The notes under the pieces: model-generated
What the model saw: only the letters and a program-made list of their open reading frames with translations
The model's database searches: none
What the model was told of the DNA's origin: nothing
In this document: positions 46,111-56,137 of the stretch, piece after piece
Numbering within the stretch: the first letter of the stretch is position 1
Layout of the letters: each line of letters begins with the position of its first letter
Made by a program: the position numbers and the translations under genes
Source: Desmonostoc geniculatum HA4340-LM1
GTDB lineage: Bacteria; Cyanobacteriota; Cyanobacteriia; Cyanobacteriales; Nostocaceae
NCBI GenBank assembly: GCA_019359545.1
Contig: JAHHHB010000007.1
Span: 1 to 64,000, forward strand
DNA: 64,000 bases
Direction of reading: 5' to 3'

Positions 46111-47073
46111 ATGAGCAATTACTCTGAACTTACATTTCATAATAATTCTGATTCCATCAAATCCTATCAGGAGCAGAATAAAAATCAACGGATCGAGTGT
46201 TTAATTTGCAATTATCGCATCCAATTGGATAACAAATCTGCATTTTCTAACTTTCCCTGTAACGTCAGAGCTTTTCAAGATGAGAGCTTCAAAGTTTGGC
46301 GATGTCCCAATTGCCAGACTATTCATTGTTTAGACGTTGTGGATTTAGAAAAGTACTACGCTCAATATCCCATTGCCAAGGCTAAACTCAGTTGGCAACA
46401 CTTACTCACATATCGAAATATATATCAACGACTCACCAAGCACGGATTATCAAAGACTCACTCAATACTCGATTATGGTTGCGGTGTCAATGGTTTATTT
46501 TTACAGTACATCCGACAGCGCGGCTATGTAAATTCCTACGGTTATGACCCTTATGCTCCCAAGGATGGCTTTGGCAATCCGGAAATCCTCGAAAAAGGGC
46601 CATTCGATTATATTTTGCTGCAAGATGTTCTTGAACATGAAGAAGACCCTAGTGAATTACTTCATAAATTAAACAGCTTGCTTTCCCCTAATGGTTATAT
46701 TTTGATCGGTACACCTAACGCAAGCAATATAGACTTAAACCAACCGGAATTATCAGATTACTATAATGAGGTACACGTCCCCTATCATCTACATCTTTAT
46801 ACTCGGGAAACTTTAGAATCTCTGGGAAACTCCCAAGAGTGGATACCTTTAGAATTCTTTGGACGTACCTATAGTGATACACTTTGGTTCGGTTTCAATT
46901 CTCGTGCTTGGAATGAATACCAACGCCTTTGCGATCGCTCTATAGATGTCATTTATGAAGATATCAAACCTTGGAAAATACTAACATCCTATAAATTCTT
47001 TTTCTATGCAATCTTTGGCTATTGGCTCAATTTACCTACAGGGATGGCTATTCTGTTCCGTAAAAACACTTAA
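46111..47073 (+). CDS. Zinc-ribbon class I methyltransferase, copy 1 (320 aa)
   Basis: An N-terminal metal-binding part with CLIC and WRCPNC pairs (two CxxC) precedes a SAM-binding core (LDYGCG..., YGYDPYAPKDGFGNP, FDYILLQDVLEHEEDPSELL, LIGTPNASNIDL). The protein is closely similar along its whole length to the one encoded 267 bp downstream. In motif I this copy reads GCGVNGLF where the other reads GCGNGQF, an extra residue in the SAM loop that may weaken cofactor binding. Such methyltransferases often act on sugars or antibiotic-type products; the neighbouring GT4 gene supports a glycan or glycoside substrate. Seven bases of its mRNA start region are A-rich, with no clear ribosome-binding site. 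Confidence 0.88.
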   Translation: MSNYSELTFHNNSDSIKSYQEQNKNQRIECLICNYRIQLDNKSAFSNFPCNVRAFQDESFKVWRCPNCQTIHCLDVVDLEKYYAQYPIAKAKLSWQHLLTYRNIYQRLTKHGLSKTHSILDYGCGVNGLFLQYIRQRGYVNSYGYDPYAPKDGFGNPEILEKGPFDYILLQDVLEHEEDPSELLHKLNSLLSPNGYILIGTPNASNIDLNQPELSDYYNEVHVPYHLHLYTRETLESLGNSQEWIPLEFFGRTYSDTLWFGFNSRAWNEYQRLCDRSIDVIYEDIKPWKILTSYKFFFYAIFGYWLNLPTGMAILFRKNT

Positions 47074-47339
47074 ATAGTTGACGAATTATACTCCCATATG
47101 AAAGGACTGTAGGGTATAAGCTAATACGCATTTAACTTGCATATTGTTGATTTTGTAGAAAAAGCGTCAATCCTTCTCCCCTGCCCCCCCGTCCCGCGTT
47201 AGGGGTTCCTGCCATAGACCTCTGCTCCCCTGCTGTCTAAATGTGCAAATTAGGTGCTTAACAGCTTAGGATGGGGAACCCCACCCCATACCCAATACCC
47301 TGTTTTTGGTTAAGTTTTGAATTTTAAAAAACTAAGAAA

Positions 47340-48296
47340 ATGGATACATTATTACAAGAATTTGGTGATGATAAAAACTATCAGCATCTAAAGATTAACA
47401 AACAGCGTCTTGAATGTGTCATTTGTCATTATTCTGTCAAGCCAAACGATCAAGCCGCATTTGTAAACTTTCCCTCTAATGTCAGAGCTTTTAAGCATGA
47501 AACCTTTAAAGTTTGGCGATGTCCCAATTGTCAGACTATTCATTGTCTAGACATAGTGGATTTACAAAAATACTACGCCAAATATCCCTTTGCTGAGGCG
47601 AAACTGACACTACCTTTCCGGCTTTATTACCAAAAAATCTGCCGACAATTAACTAAGCATGGGTTATCTCGAACTGACGTAGTGCTAGATTACGGTTGTG
47701 GCAATGGTCAATTTATTCAGTATCTTCGAGAACAAGGATTTACCAATTCCTACGGTTATGATCCCTATGCTGGCAAAGATGGCTTTGGTAATCCAACCAT
47801 TCTGCAAAAAGCACCTTTTAATTACATCCTCCTCCAAGATGTGATCGAACACGTTGAAGATCCTAATATACTCTTAAGTGAGTTAAATAGTTTATTGGCT
47901 CCTGGTGGTTACATTATTATTGGCACACCCAATGCAGCCAATATTGATCTGAGTCGTCCCAGCCTATCGGACTACTATAATCCAATCCATGTTCCATATC
48001 ATCTTCATATTTATACTCGTGAAACTTTAGAATCTTTAGGAAACTCCCAAGGGTGGACACCTTTAGAATTCTGGCCACGTTCGTATAGTGATACACGTTG
48101 GTTTGGTCTCAATGCTCGTGCTTGGAACGAGTATCAACGGATTTCTGATGGTACGCTAGATGCGCTGTTTGAACCTATCAAGATTGGAAAAGCCTTAACT
48201 TCTTACAAATTCCTCTTATATGCAATTTTTGGTTATTGGTTAGGTTTGTACACGGAGATAACAATGATTTTTCAAAAAAATATCAGTTCAAGTTAA
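47340..48296 (+). CDS. Zinc-ribbon class I methyltransferase, copy 2 (318 aa)
   Basis: It is a tandem paralogue of the previous gene with the canonical motif I LDYGCGNGQFIQYL, Cys-26/Cys-29 (CVIC) and the WRCPNC pair, FNYILLQDVIEHVEDPNILL and IIGTPNAANIDLSRP. The C-terminal half (PYHLHIYTRETLESLGNSQGW, YSDTRWFGLNARAWNEYQR) is nearly the same in both. The pair looks like a local duplication followed by specialisation. The 266-bp gap before it holds a C-rich tract (CCCCTGCCCCCC) and no gene. Confidence 0.9.
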   Translation: MDTLLQEFGDDKNYQHLKINKQRLECVICHYSVKPNDQAAFVNFPSNVRAFKHETFKVWRCPNCQTIHCLDIVDLQKYYAKYPFAEAKLTLPFRLYYQKICRQLTKHGLSRTDVVLDYGCGNGQFIQYLREQGFTNSYGYDPYAGKDGFGNPTILQKAPFNYILLQDVIEHVEDPNILLSELNSLLAPGGYIIIGTPNAANIDLSRPSLSDYYNPIHVPYHLHIYTRETLESLGNSQGWTPLEFWPRSYSDTRWFGLNARAWNEYQRISDGTLDALFEPIKIGKALTSYKFLLYAIFGYWLGLYTEITMIFQKNISSS

Positions 48297-48786
48297 CCTT
48301 GTTATCCTGTCATCATTAATATTTAATGTTCAGGGTAGGGATATTATTTTTCGGCGTTGCTTAGTATAGCGATCGAAGCGTTCGAGGAATGCGATCGCAT
48401 TCGCTATAGATGTCAAAAAACCATTCTGTTTTCCCAGCATTGCGATTAATCATGATGGAGCGATCGCTCCATTATGCTCCGATCAACGTGCTGAGCTAAA
48501 CTATCAGATTACTTTTGAATACATTGAGATTTTTATAACTTTACCGTTCATTTAAACAAAACCGTTTAAATATATTGAATTGATGAAGTTTATCCTTGAG
48601 AAAATCTCTGTACATTTACATAATATAATACGTAATTGAAAGATAAATTATCAACCTGCATATCAAAAGATTTTTAGTCTTGTACTCTTCGTTGTTCAAG
48701 ATTATTTAAGTCTGTTCACTATAATCATGTTCCCTATTTTGACAGCTTGAAACAGTCTTAAAACTTAGATAAAACAAGTAAAAGCA
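48297..48786. other. 490-bp gap upstream of the CylK-like gene
   Basis: No ORF is supported. It contains two extended HIP1 palindromes, GAATGCGATCGCATTC (48387-48402) and ATGGAGCGATCGCTCCAT (48455-48472), the first nested in a TATAGCGA/TCGCTATA pair at 48365-48408. About 300 bp of A/T-rich DNA before the next start may hold its promoter. Confidence 0.6.
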
Positions 48787-51282
48787 ATGACAAATACTGA
48801 AAAGCAAAAGAACAGCCTACTAGATGCATTAGCAGTTACAAACAGCATAGTTACTACTAATCTAGACGATTTTTTATTTGTAACACTCACACCTGCGAGT
48901 GACGTAGTTTTTGGAGGATTTGGTGAATATCAACTCTTATTCGGACGTAGAGGCAACGATGTACTTTATGGTTTAGATCAGAGTTTAAGTAATAATAAAT
49001 CATCACTCAATATTGATGTGATGTTTGGTGATTCTGAACCAGTTGGTCTATTTCTAGGTTCAGATATTTTGAATACCATAGGTGGAAATCCTCCCTCTAT
49101 TGGGAAGGATAGATTTGTACTTGGTGACTGGCGAAAGTCCTTTTACACAAATAATGGTTATTACGACTTTGCATACATTGTTGATTTCAACCGTAATCAA
49201 GATGTTATTCAACTACATGGGCGTGCAGAAGATTATGATTTTATTAATGTTCCTTTTTTAGGAACAGCTATATTTCAGAAGTCAAAGGATAGTCCATTCT
49301 TTTGGGATGGAGAGTTAGTCGGAGTTGTATTTTGGGCTTTTGATTTAGCTCCTAATGCTTCTTATTTCCGCTACGTAGGTTCTACTCCACCACCAGTATC
49401 AGAGGAAACAAAAATTAAACATCTGGGTACTGTTGGTTTTGATCTAGCTACTGCTGTGACTACAGATACTGGGGGAAATGTCTACATAGTAGGTCTGACT
49501 TCTGGTGCCTTCCAAGGTCAGAATGCTGGTTCTTATGATATCTGGATTAGTAAATATGATGGTGATGGCAACCAATTATGGATTCAACAGTTCGGTAGTT
49601 CCAAATATGACTTAGCTGTCGCCATTACAACAGATAAGTTAGGTAACTTTTATGTGGTTGGAGGTACCCAAGGTGACTTGGCTGGACAACCCATGCAAGC
49701 AGACCAACAAGATGCTTGGCTAGCTAAATATGACAGTAATGGTAATCGATTGTGGATTCGCCAACTTGGAGATGCAATAGTTAATGGTGCTTCTGATGTT
49801 ACTGTTGACGACAACGGCAATATCTATGTATCTGGACTTACAGTTACCCCGGATCAAAGGCCAATTGCCATCATTGATGCTCAGGATGACTTTTGGGTAA
49901 CAAAGTACGATTCTAATGGCAACCAACAGTGGTTTACTAAAGTTGGGACAGACCCATCTTATCCAGCGATTTGGGATGAAGCTTACGGAGTAGCAATTGC
50001 TAAGGATGGGTCTGTCTACTCTACAGGATGGACTTATGGTGGTCTAGCGAGAGAAAATCCGCAACTCGGATTGTACGATGCTTGGATCACCAAATATAAC
50101 AACGATGGACAAGTGCAATGGATTAGACAGTTTGGTAGTGCAGACAATGACTTTTCTTGGAGTGTTGTCACTGACAGCCAAGGTAACATCTATGCTTATG
50201 GATGGACTGGGGGTGACTTTGGTAGTAAAAGTTTTGGACAAGATGACATTTGGCTAATTAAGTATCTTTCTGATGGTACCCAAGCTTGGGTACGTCAGTT
50301 TGGTACCAGCGGTGATGATGCAGCCTTCTTAGGTGGACTCAAGATTGACTCAAAAGATCAACTATATGTTGCTGGTTATACTGATGGTGGCTTTGGTGGC
50401 TCCAATGCAGGGTCTTATGATCCCTTTGTTGCCAGTTTTGATACCAATGGCAACCAACTTTGGATTCAACAGTTTGGCAGTGCTGAACTCGATAAGGCTA
50501 CAAATCTCACTGCTGATAACTTTGGTAATGTCTACGTTACAGGATTTACAGAGGGTTCACTGGGTGGTTCCAATGCTGGCTCTGTAGATAGTTGGGTCGC
50601 TAAGCTCAATGCTACAACAGGGACTTTGGAAACATTTAATCCATCTTCAACTCCAATACTCAATAAAATAGTTGGTACTAGTAGTAAAGATAGGCTCATC
50701 GGTACTGAACCAACCCCCAGTAATTTGAAATCATTCAGTGCAAAAACCTCAGCAAATTCAAATCCAGCTAATGGGAACGATGAAATTCATGGTCAAGGAG
50801 GCAATGACACTATAGATGGAAAGGGAGGTAATGATCTGCTCTATGGTGGAGCCAGTAATGACACACTTATTGGGGGTGCGGGAAACGACAAACTGATTGG
50901 CGGCCCCGGAAACGATATCCTGACTGGTGGTCTTGGTAAAGATAATTTTATCTTCGACACAGGCAAAAAGTTTGCCAACAGAGACCTTGGTGTAGATAAA
51001 ATTACTGACTTTGAACTTGGCGACAAAATTGTGCTGAGTAAAAGTACTTTCGACGCTTTGAAAAGTTCACTAGGAGACGGCTTTAACAACTTGAAAGATT
51101 TTGCTGTAGTTACTAATGGGACGGCAGCTAAAAATAGTCAAGCCTTTATTGTGTACGATTCAGTTAAAGGTGATTTATACTACAATCAAAACGGTTCTAG
51201 CTCTGGATTGGGCAGTGGCGCTCTATTTGCTACCTTGGTTAATCATCCCAGTCTTAGTGCCACTGATTTTCGTATCGTTTAA
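48787..51282 (+). CDS. CylK-like protein: beta-roll, SBBP beta-propeller, C-terminal RTX (831 aa)
   Basis: Residues about 25-200 form an RTX-like beta-roll ([52 protein letters not shown]). Residues about 205-610 are six to seven SBBP propeller repeats of the form W-x-x-QFGS...D-x-A...GNVYV-x-G-x-T-x-G-x-x-x-G...DIW-x-x-KYD. Residues 662-745 are a second RTX block ending like a type I secretion region. N-terminal roll plus propeller is the unusual fold of CylK, which alkylates resorcinols with alkyl chlorides in cylindrocyclophane assembly, and of BrtB. The extra C-terminal RTX is not part of that plan as I know it. A non-enzymatic secreted SBBP/RTX protein is the alternative; the CylC-type gene upstream favours CylK. 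Confidence 0.65.
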   Translation: MTNTEKQKNSLLDALAVTNSIVTTNLDDFLFVTLTPASDVVFGGFGEYQLLFGRRGNDVLYGLDQSLSNNKSSLNIDVMFGDSEPVGLFLGSDILNTIGGNPPSIGKDRFVLGDWRKSFYTNNGYYDFAYIVDFNRNQDVIQLHGRAEDYDFINVPFLGTAIFQKSKDSPFFWDGELVGVVFWAFDLAPNASYFRYVGSTPPPVSEETKIKHLGTVGFDLATAVTTDTGGNVYIVGLTSGAFQGQNAGSYDIWISKYDGDGNQLWIQQFGSSKYDLAVAITTDKLGNFYVVGGTQGDLAGQPMQADQQDAWLAKYDSNGNRLWIRQLGDAIVNGASDVTVDDNGNIYVSGLTVTPDQRPIAIIDAQDDFWVTKYDSNGNQQWFTKVGTDPSYPAIWDEAYGVAIAKDGSVYSTGWTYGGLARENPQLGLYDAWITKYNNDGQVQWIRQFGSADNDFSWSVVTDSQGNIYAYGWTGGDFGSKSFGQDDIWLIKYLSDGTQAWVRQFGTSGDDAAFLGGLKIDSKDQLYVAGYTDGGFGGSNAGSYDPFVASFDTNGNQLWIQQFGSAELDKATNLTADNFGNVYVTGFTEGSLGGSNAGSVDSWVAKLNATTGTLETFNPSSTPILNKIVGTSSKDRLIGTEPTPSNLKSFSAKTSANSNPANGNDEIHGQGGNDTIDGKGGNDLLYGGASNDTLIGGAGNDKLIGGPGNDILTGGLGKDNFIFDTGKKFANRDLGVDKITDFELGDKIVLSKSTFDALKSSLGDGFNNLKDFAVVTNGTAAKNSQAFIVYDSVKGDLYYNQNGSSSGLGSGALFATLVNHPSLSATDFRIV

Positions 51283-51508
51283 GTTCAGCCGTCTGGGCTT
51301 TCGGAGGAGAGGTAAGACTAAAGCTAGGACGAAAGTCCAAGTTGCGGCACTCCCCAACACAATGGCAACTGCAATAATTCACCCGTTTGGTACAGCACAA
51401 AGCTGCTGTTTGTGGTGGAATTGGTGCTACCATTGGGTTTCCAGGTTCAATGCTTAATTTACTGAGCAAATAGCTAAGTTTTGTCAACCAATCGGAGCTA
51501 TTAGAGCT

Positions 51509-53335
51509 ATGAATTGTCTCCGTAATCGGTTTCTAAAGATTGCTCTGACTGGCGTGCTTTCTCTAGGATTGTACTTACTAGCAGCCAATTTTAGCCATCG
51601 TGGCAATCTTGTAGAAGCCAATTCTCAATCTCAACTAATCGCACAAGCAAATCGTCGTCCTTCTTGGCTGGCACCGTCTCCACCTAAGTTCCCTTATTTC
51701 CGGGATAGGAAAGTAGTGATTGCCAAGGCACAAGAAATTTCGGATGGTCTTGAAGGCCACATTAAAGCATGGTTTGCGGGTAAGGCTCCTGCTGAGATTC
51801 CGAAGAAATTGATTCCTAAAGGAGTGGATACCAAAGAATTCCGTAATTTTCGCCTAGTAAAGCCTGAAGAGATTACACCTCAGCAACAATGGGTGATCCG
51901 ACCGGCTGAGAAAATTAATCTCAAAGCAACTCGTGGGTTTTTCCCAGACCCCAATGCAACCTACCTCGTGTTACCTAATCTGCTTGCCCCTTTTGGCAGT
52001 AAGGTAATCGTTGAAGGAGAATTTCCTCATGCGCGGTTCTTTGACATTCAAATCACACCTTCGTTTCATCCTGAAGCCTACCGATATCGAGGCTTTGGTG
52101 TTGGGGAAGTGCCGATTGTAGATGTTGATATCGATCCACTACCAGGAAATGTCAATCCATTCCGAACAGGGGCAAACCGCAATGCTGCCAAGCGTAAATA
52201 TCGAGTGACATTTGATCTGGCGATCGGCAATCCTGTTGATTTGAATCCGGCATTTCGTCCTCCTCATTATCGCGCACCTGGCAACAATCGCGTGGGTGGC
52301 GCAATCCTCTATCAAGGACCCTGGGGAGAGACTAAACCTTGGGGGCATGGACTGGGTGTATGGGATATGGGTCAGATATGGATTCGCTATTACGCAGTAG
52401 ATAAAGCTAAGGGTTCCTTAGGGGGTGTACCACTTCCGAAAGTCTATTATCAGTTCCCAGATGGTAGAAAATACTATATCCAAACTGATTTTGAAGGTTG
52501 GAAAAATCGATCTAATCGGCGGATTGCTGCCAAGTCCACGACTCCTGAAGAACCAGGTGAACATATAAGTGCAAAAACGGGGTGGTTCAAGAAATTTGGG
52601 ATTTTTCGAGCAATTGTTGAGGGGATGGCGCTGGAAGTTCCCTGGTTAAACCTAGACCGGGAGTATGTACGCAATCTCGATCTTGGTGTGGCAGGTCGGG
52701 GAGAAGACATGCCGCCACCAGGTAACTTTTCAGTGGGGGCAACGGAATGTAATTACATTAATTATTTGATACGGGGTATGTCTTTGGGACGGGATAAGGT
52801 TGCAGTATTAACTGGTAAACTGCCGACAACTCCACGAACCCGGAATGGTGAAGCCGTGATGACAAAAGCCCAGGCTCGTTACTGGTCAATAACTGCCACT
52901 GATACAGCATTACCAGAACCTGATGGCTTTGTTGGTGCAGCCTTACATTCAATCATGGATGATGAAATAATCAGAGATTCCCAGCAGCGATATGCGATCG
53001 TTCTCTCCCGACCGGAAGACCGTCCGAAAAATGCAACGGCCAGCAATGGTGTCACCTGGGTCAACTGGGGACCGACTACAAAGGTCAGCTGGACTCTGCG
53101 TTGGATGAGTGTTTATCCCAATTGGGACTTTGCTTTAACCCCGGACGATCGCAAGATCGGATGGCCTAGTGATTGGGCAAGCAAACGATATGACCCATCC
53201 ATAATCGGAAAAAACTCTCACAACGGTGCTTTAGGTGAATATTTACCCAGAGTACACTATATGACCAAAGACCGCTTTGAGAAGTTGGGAAATTCCCTCA
53301 AACCAGATAAAATTCCCATCTGGGAGGGTACCTAA
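51509..53335 (+). CDS. Exported protein of unknown function (608 aa)
   Basis: The N-terminus (MNCLRNRFLK, then IALTGVLSLGLYLLAANF) is a signal peptide, with cleavage expected near NLVEA-NSQ (about residue 37). The mature part is rich in aromatic residues, Pro and Gly and has blocks such as RGFFPDPNATYLVLPN, GEFPHARFFDIQITPSFHPEAY, GGAILYQGPWGETKPWGHG and NWGPTTKVSWTLRWMSVYP. I recognise no family. The protein is probably periplasmic. It follows the CylK-like gene in the same direction by 226 bp and is convergent with the next gene, so it is the last plus-strand gene of this run; a role in export or late modification of the product is possible. Confidence 0.8.
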   Translation: MNCLRNRFLKIALTGVLSLGLYLLAANFSHRGNLVEANSQSQLIAQANRRPSWLAPSPPKFPYFRDRKVVIAKAQEISDGLEGHIKAWFAGKAPAEIPKKLIPKGVDTKEFRNFRLVKPEEITPQQQWVIRPAEKINLKATRGFFPDPNATYLVLPNLLAPFGSKVIVEGEFPHARFFDIQITPSFHPEAYRYRGFGVGEVPIVDVDIDPLPGNVNPFRTGANRNAAKRKYRVTFDLAIGNPVDLNPAFRPPHYRAPGNNRVGGAILYQGPWGETKPWGHGLGVWDMGQIWIRYYAVDKAKGSLGGVPLPKVYYQFPDGRKYYIQTDFEGWKNRSNRRIAAKSTTPEEPGEHISAKTGWFKKFGIFRAIVEGMALEVPWLNLDREYVRNLDLGVAGRGEDMPPPGNFSVGATECNYINYLIRGMSLGRDKVAVLTGKLPTTPRTRNGEAVMTKAQARYWSITATDTALPEPDGFVGAALHSIMDDEIIRDSQQRYAIVLSRPEDRPKNATASNGVTWVNWGPTTKVSWTLRWMSVYPNWDFALTPDDRKIGWPSDWASKRYDPSIIGKNSHNGALGEYLPRVHYMTKDRFEKLGNSLKPDKIPIWEGT

Positions 53336-53361
53336 TAGCAATCACGTGACGTACCTAAACT

Positions 53362-53402
53362 CAGATTCTGGAATCACTCTCAAAATCTGGGTTTTAGTGA
53401 TT
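53362..53402. terminator. Possible bidirectional hairpin between convergent genes
   Basis: CAGATT/AATCTG (53362-53367, 53384-53389) and AATCACT/AGTGATT (53372-53378, 53396-53402) form alternative stems between the two stop codons, with GGGTTTT at 53389-53395. It is a modest candidate only. Confidence 0.35.
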
Positions 53403-54598
53403 TAAGCGATCGCTGGGGAAATTTTCTCGTAAACCTCCAAACCCTTAGCTTGCAAACGTTTAATGAAACTCTTAGGCTCAATCTGTTCGGGTACAAATAG
53501 TCCAGGACCACAAATATCTCCCTCAATCAGCATTTCCGCCGCGACTGCGCCTCCCAATCCCACTAGATAACCGATCGCATTACTACGGTGAGCATGATAA
53601 GCCTCTTGATGGGAAGCAAGAGTCCAGACAGTGATTTTCTTGTGATTTTCTTGCTGTTTACCAGTTACTTCCACCACCAAACAAGCATGTCCCGCAATTT
53701 TTCCGATGAGTTCTTCTGGACGAGGTAGTAAAGCACAAACTACATCAAGTGGACGGACTTGTAGATCGCCAACAGTTATCGCTTCGCTACGATGCAATCC
53801 CAGCTTGTGCAGCACTCGCAGGCTAGCAACGAGGTCATCACTTAAACTCAGACGGAAATCAACATATTTCACACCCTTGATAAACCGGGGGATCAAAAAC
53901 GTCTCTTCGTGTAGTGTGTGATAAATCGGTAGCGATCCCAGTGGGTCGGGAAACTGATAAATTTGACGTTTATGTAAAGGAGGCAGATAGTGAATACTAC
54001 CATGACGGAAAATGGCGGCAGGTGTAGAGGTTTCCCACAAAAAATCCACAGGCGACCAAGCAGGTACTAGGAGTTGTCCCGGAACTTGACCGTTGTCACC
54101 GTCAATGACTCGAATGGTTCTGACACTATCAAGTTGATTAGCCGCATAGCAAGCAAAGATATCGGACATACCAGGATCTTGCCCTGTAGCAGTTACGGCT
54201 GTGATCCCAGAGTCAGCACAAAGCCGAGAGAGGCGCTCAAACTCAGCTATGGAATCGGCAACGATCGCAAAGTCCAGATACCAAATTCCCATCTGCGCGG
54301 CAATTGTCAACACCGTCGTCCCTAAATTCATGTGCCAGGGTAAGGCATTGATCACTAAATCTGCCTGTTCAAATAGAGTCTGGAGTGCTTGTGGTACTCT
54401 AGCATCCACCTGTTGGATTTGCAATTTAGGATGGTTTACCCGCGCCTTCATGGCGACGGCGGCGGTCGGATGGAGGTCAGCCAGAATTAAGCTTGCCACT
54501 TGGGGATGATGAACTAGGAATTCGGCACACACTAACCCAGTGACTCCACATCCGAGTTGAACTACACGCATTGGTTTTTTGAAAGTATGTTGTTGCAT
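53402..54598 (-). CDS. Saccharopine-dehydrogenase-family oxidoreductase (398 aa)
   Basis: A Rossmann nucleotide-binding start (MRVVQLGCGVTGLVCAEFLVHHP, after a ten-residue lead) is followed by ADLHPTAAVAMKAR, DLVINALPWHMNLGTTVLTIAAQMGIWYLD and TATGQDPGMSDIFACYAAN. This is the pattern of the saccharopine dehydrogenase / carboxynorspermidine-synthase-like superfamily. The C-terminal part contains ALLPRPEELIG and SNAIGYLVGLGGAVAAEMLIEG, also typical. These enzymes use NAD(P)H for reductive amination or its reverse. It begins two bases after the stop of the following SDR gene, so they form one operon and may act in sequence. A link to the polyketide is plausible but unproven. Confidence 0.85.
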   Translation of the reverse strand: MQQHTFKKPMRVVQLGCGVTGLVCAEFLVHHPQVASLILADLHPTAAVAMKARVNHPKLQIQQVDARVPQALQTLFEQADLVINALPWHMNLGTTVLTIAAQMGIWYLDFAIVADSIAEFERLSRLCADSGITAVTATGQDPGMSDIFACYAANQLDSVRTIRVIDGDNGQVPGQLLVPAWSPVDFLWETSTPAAIFRHGSIHYLPPLHKRQIYQFPDPLGSLPIYHTLHEETFLIPRFIKGVKYVDFRLSLSDDLVASLRVLHKLGLHRSEAITVGDLQVRPLDVVCALLPRPEELIGKIAGHACLVVEVTGKQQENHKKITVWTLASHQEAYHAHRSNAIGYLVGLGGAVAAEMLIEGDICGPGLFVPEQIEPKSFIKRLQAKGLEVYEKISPAIA

Positions 54599-54600
54599 CT

Positions 54601-55671
54601 TTAGTCATCCCCCATCAAATCATCTATTTTGCGTCCCGCGATGGTTTCCAGACACTGGGGAATCCAATCTATAAAGCGAGGAGGAGGGGGACAGCCCACT
54701 TCTAAAAGACGTGTATTATCAAAGATTGTATTATGGCTGGCAAAACGCGCATACAATTCTATAGCTCGCCGCAGACGACGGACTGAGGTTGGATAGAGTT
54801 GCTCAAGGGCTTCGTCTGAGAAGCAATTGACGTGGTTATATGGATTGGGTTTTGCTGATTCACCAGCCACAAGCCCAAAAGCATTAGCTATTTGCTGCCA
54901 ATTACATGACGAAGCAAGTCCCGATGAAATGTGATAGCAACGGTAGTCAGGCTCAGGCAAAAATAGCAAGGTTTGTAGGGCGAAACCAACATAGTCTGCT
55001 GGGACAACATCAATATAGTTGCTCTGTGACCAGGTAATCTGACGCATTCGATCAAATGTGAAAAAAACCCAGAATAGGCTGGCTGTTGGTTTACAGCCGA
55101 GAGTGGTATGTCCGACAACAACAGATGGACGAACAATCAATAAGGGAAAATCACTCATACTGGCCAAGTGCTGTTCAGTAGCAGCTTTCGACCGAGAATA
55201 TTCTACGTGGTGATCGATTCCGGCCATCGGGTATAAATCTTCTTTGACGATCGCTGGTGGATTATTACCACAGATCCAGGCTGTACCAACGTACAAAAAA
55301 CGTTTTAGTTGAGGACAACGGCGCATTCGCTCTGCGAAGCGACAGGTATCGTCATAATTCACTTGCCAAACATTACGACACCCTAAAAATGACGTATCAG
55401 CCGCAGCGTGAACCACATGGGTGACATCCTTGAGGATACGATCGGATGAATCAGCCACAGCAGCCAAGTCACCCGCAATAATTTTGACCCGTTCCTCAAA
55501 CAGGGGAACATCAGTAAAACGTTTTAGAGAACCAGCTAATCTTACGTAGGCTTCAGTTTCACTTCCAGCCCGTACTGGCAAAATTAGAAATGTATCTTTC
55601 CGTGTGAGCAATTGGGCTGCGACAATACCACCAATCAATCCTGTAGTTCCAGTAATCAGAATATGTTCCAT
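54601..55671 (-). CDS. Extended SDR of the thioester-reductase/NAD_binding_4 type (356 aa)
   Basis: The nucleotide loop is ILITGTTGLIGGIVAAQLL. Further blocks are VKIIAGDLAA, VVHAAADTSFLGCRNVWQVNYDDT, and a catalytic Tyr-x-x-x-Lys in VEYSRSKAATEQHL, then LLIVRPSVVVGHT. The layout fits reductases that use acyl thioesters or long-chain acyl substrates (the reductase domains ending some PKS/NRPS) as well as nucleotide-sugar epimerase relatives. With no releasing domain in the PKS proteins, a stand-alone thioester reductase is an attractive but unproven role. It is the first gene of a two-gene minus-strand operon. Confidence 0.82.
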   Translation of the reverse strand: MEHILITGTTGLIGGIVAAQLLTRKDTFLILPVRAGSETEAYVRLAGSLKRFTDVPLFEERVKIIAGDLAAVADSSDRILKDVTHVVHAAADTSFLGCRNVWQVNYDDTCRFAERMRRCPQLKRFLYVGTAWICGNNPPAIVKEDLYPMAGIDHHVEYSRSKAATEQHLASMSDFPLLIVRPSVVVGHTTLGCKPTASLFWVFFTFDRMRQITWSQSNYIDVVPADYVGFALQTLLFLPEPDYRCYHISSGLASSCNWQQIANAFGLVAGESAKPNPYNHVNCFSDEALEQLYPTSVRRLRRAIELYARFASHNTIFDNTRLLEVGCPPPPRFIDWIPQCLETIAGRKIDDLMGDD

Positions 55672-56137
55672 AAGAACTTAAACAAAATAAACTCTCAATA
55701 AAGAAAAGATGTCTGTTCAGCACAGTCTCTTACCCAGCTTTGAGATAATTTCTTGGTGACTTCATAAAAGATTCACAAAAATAATTTTATTTTCTTCAAT
55801 CAAAAAAAATATAACTGTGCAAGGATAGGTAAAATTTTTATAGCGAGTTTTTACTGAGTTATGCAAATTATCTCATTCATATCTCACCGATTCAGTAAAT
55901 TTTATAAAAGTTAAATCTAATTTCTGCGCTAGTTGTTGAGTTTCCTGTGCTGCTCATATCCACTGCTAAACAAGTAGATTTCATGACTGACCAGCATACG
56001 TAAAAGCTCACTGTGAGCATAAAAATTTATACTGTTTACCAACAACAGAGATGCAGAATTGGCATATTTACATGGAAATCTAGTGGATACTAATAAATTT
56101 ATGGTAGGAATTTTGATCGGCGTTCAAAAAATAGGAG
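55672..56137. promoter_or_regulatory. 466-bp divergent region, SDR operon versus DevBC
   Basis: A/T-rich, without ORF support: a 63-residue frame (56059-56250) overlaps the DevB start and is rejected. It must contain the promoters of both flanking units, but I see no clear motif. Confidence 0.4.
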
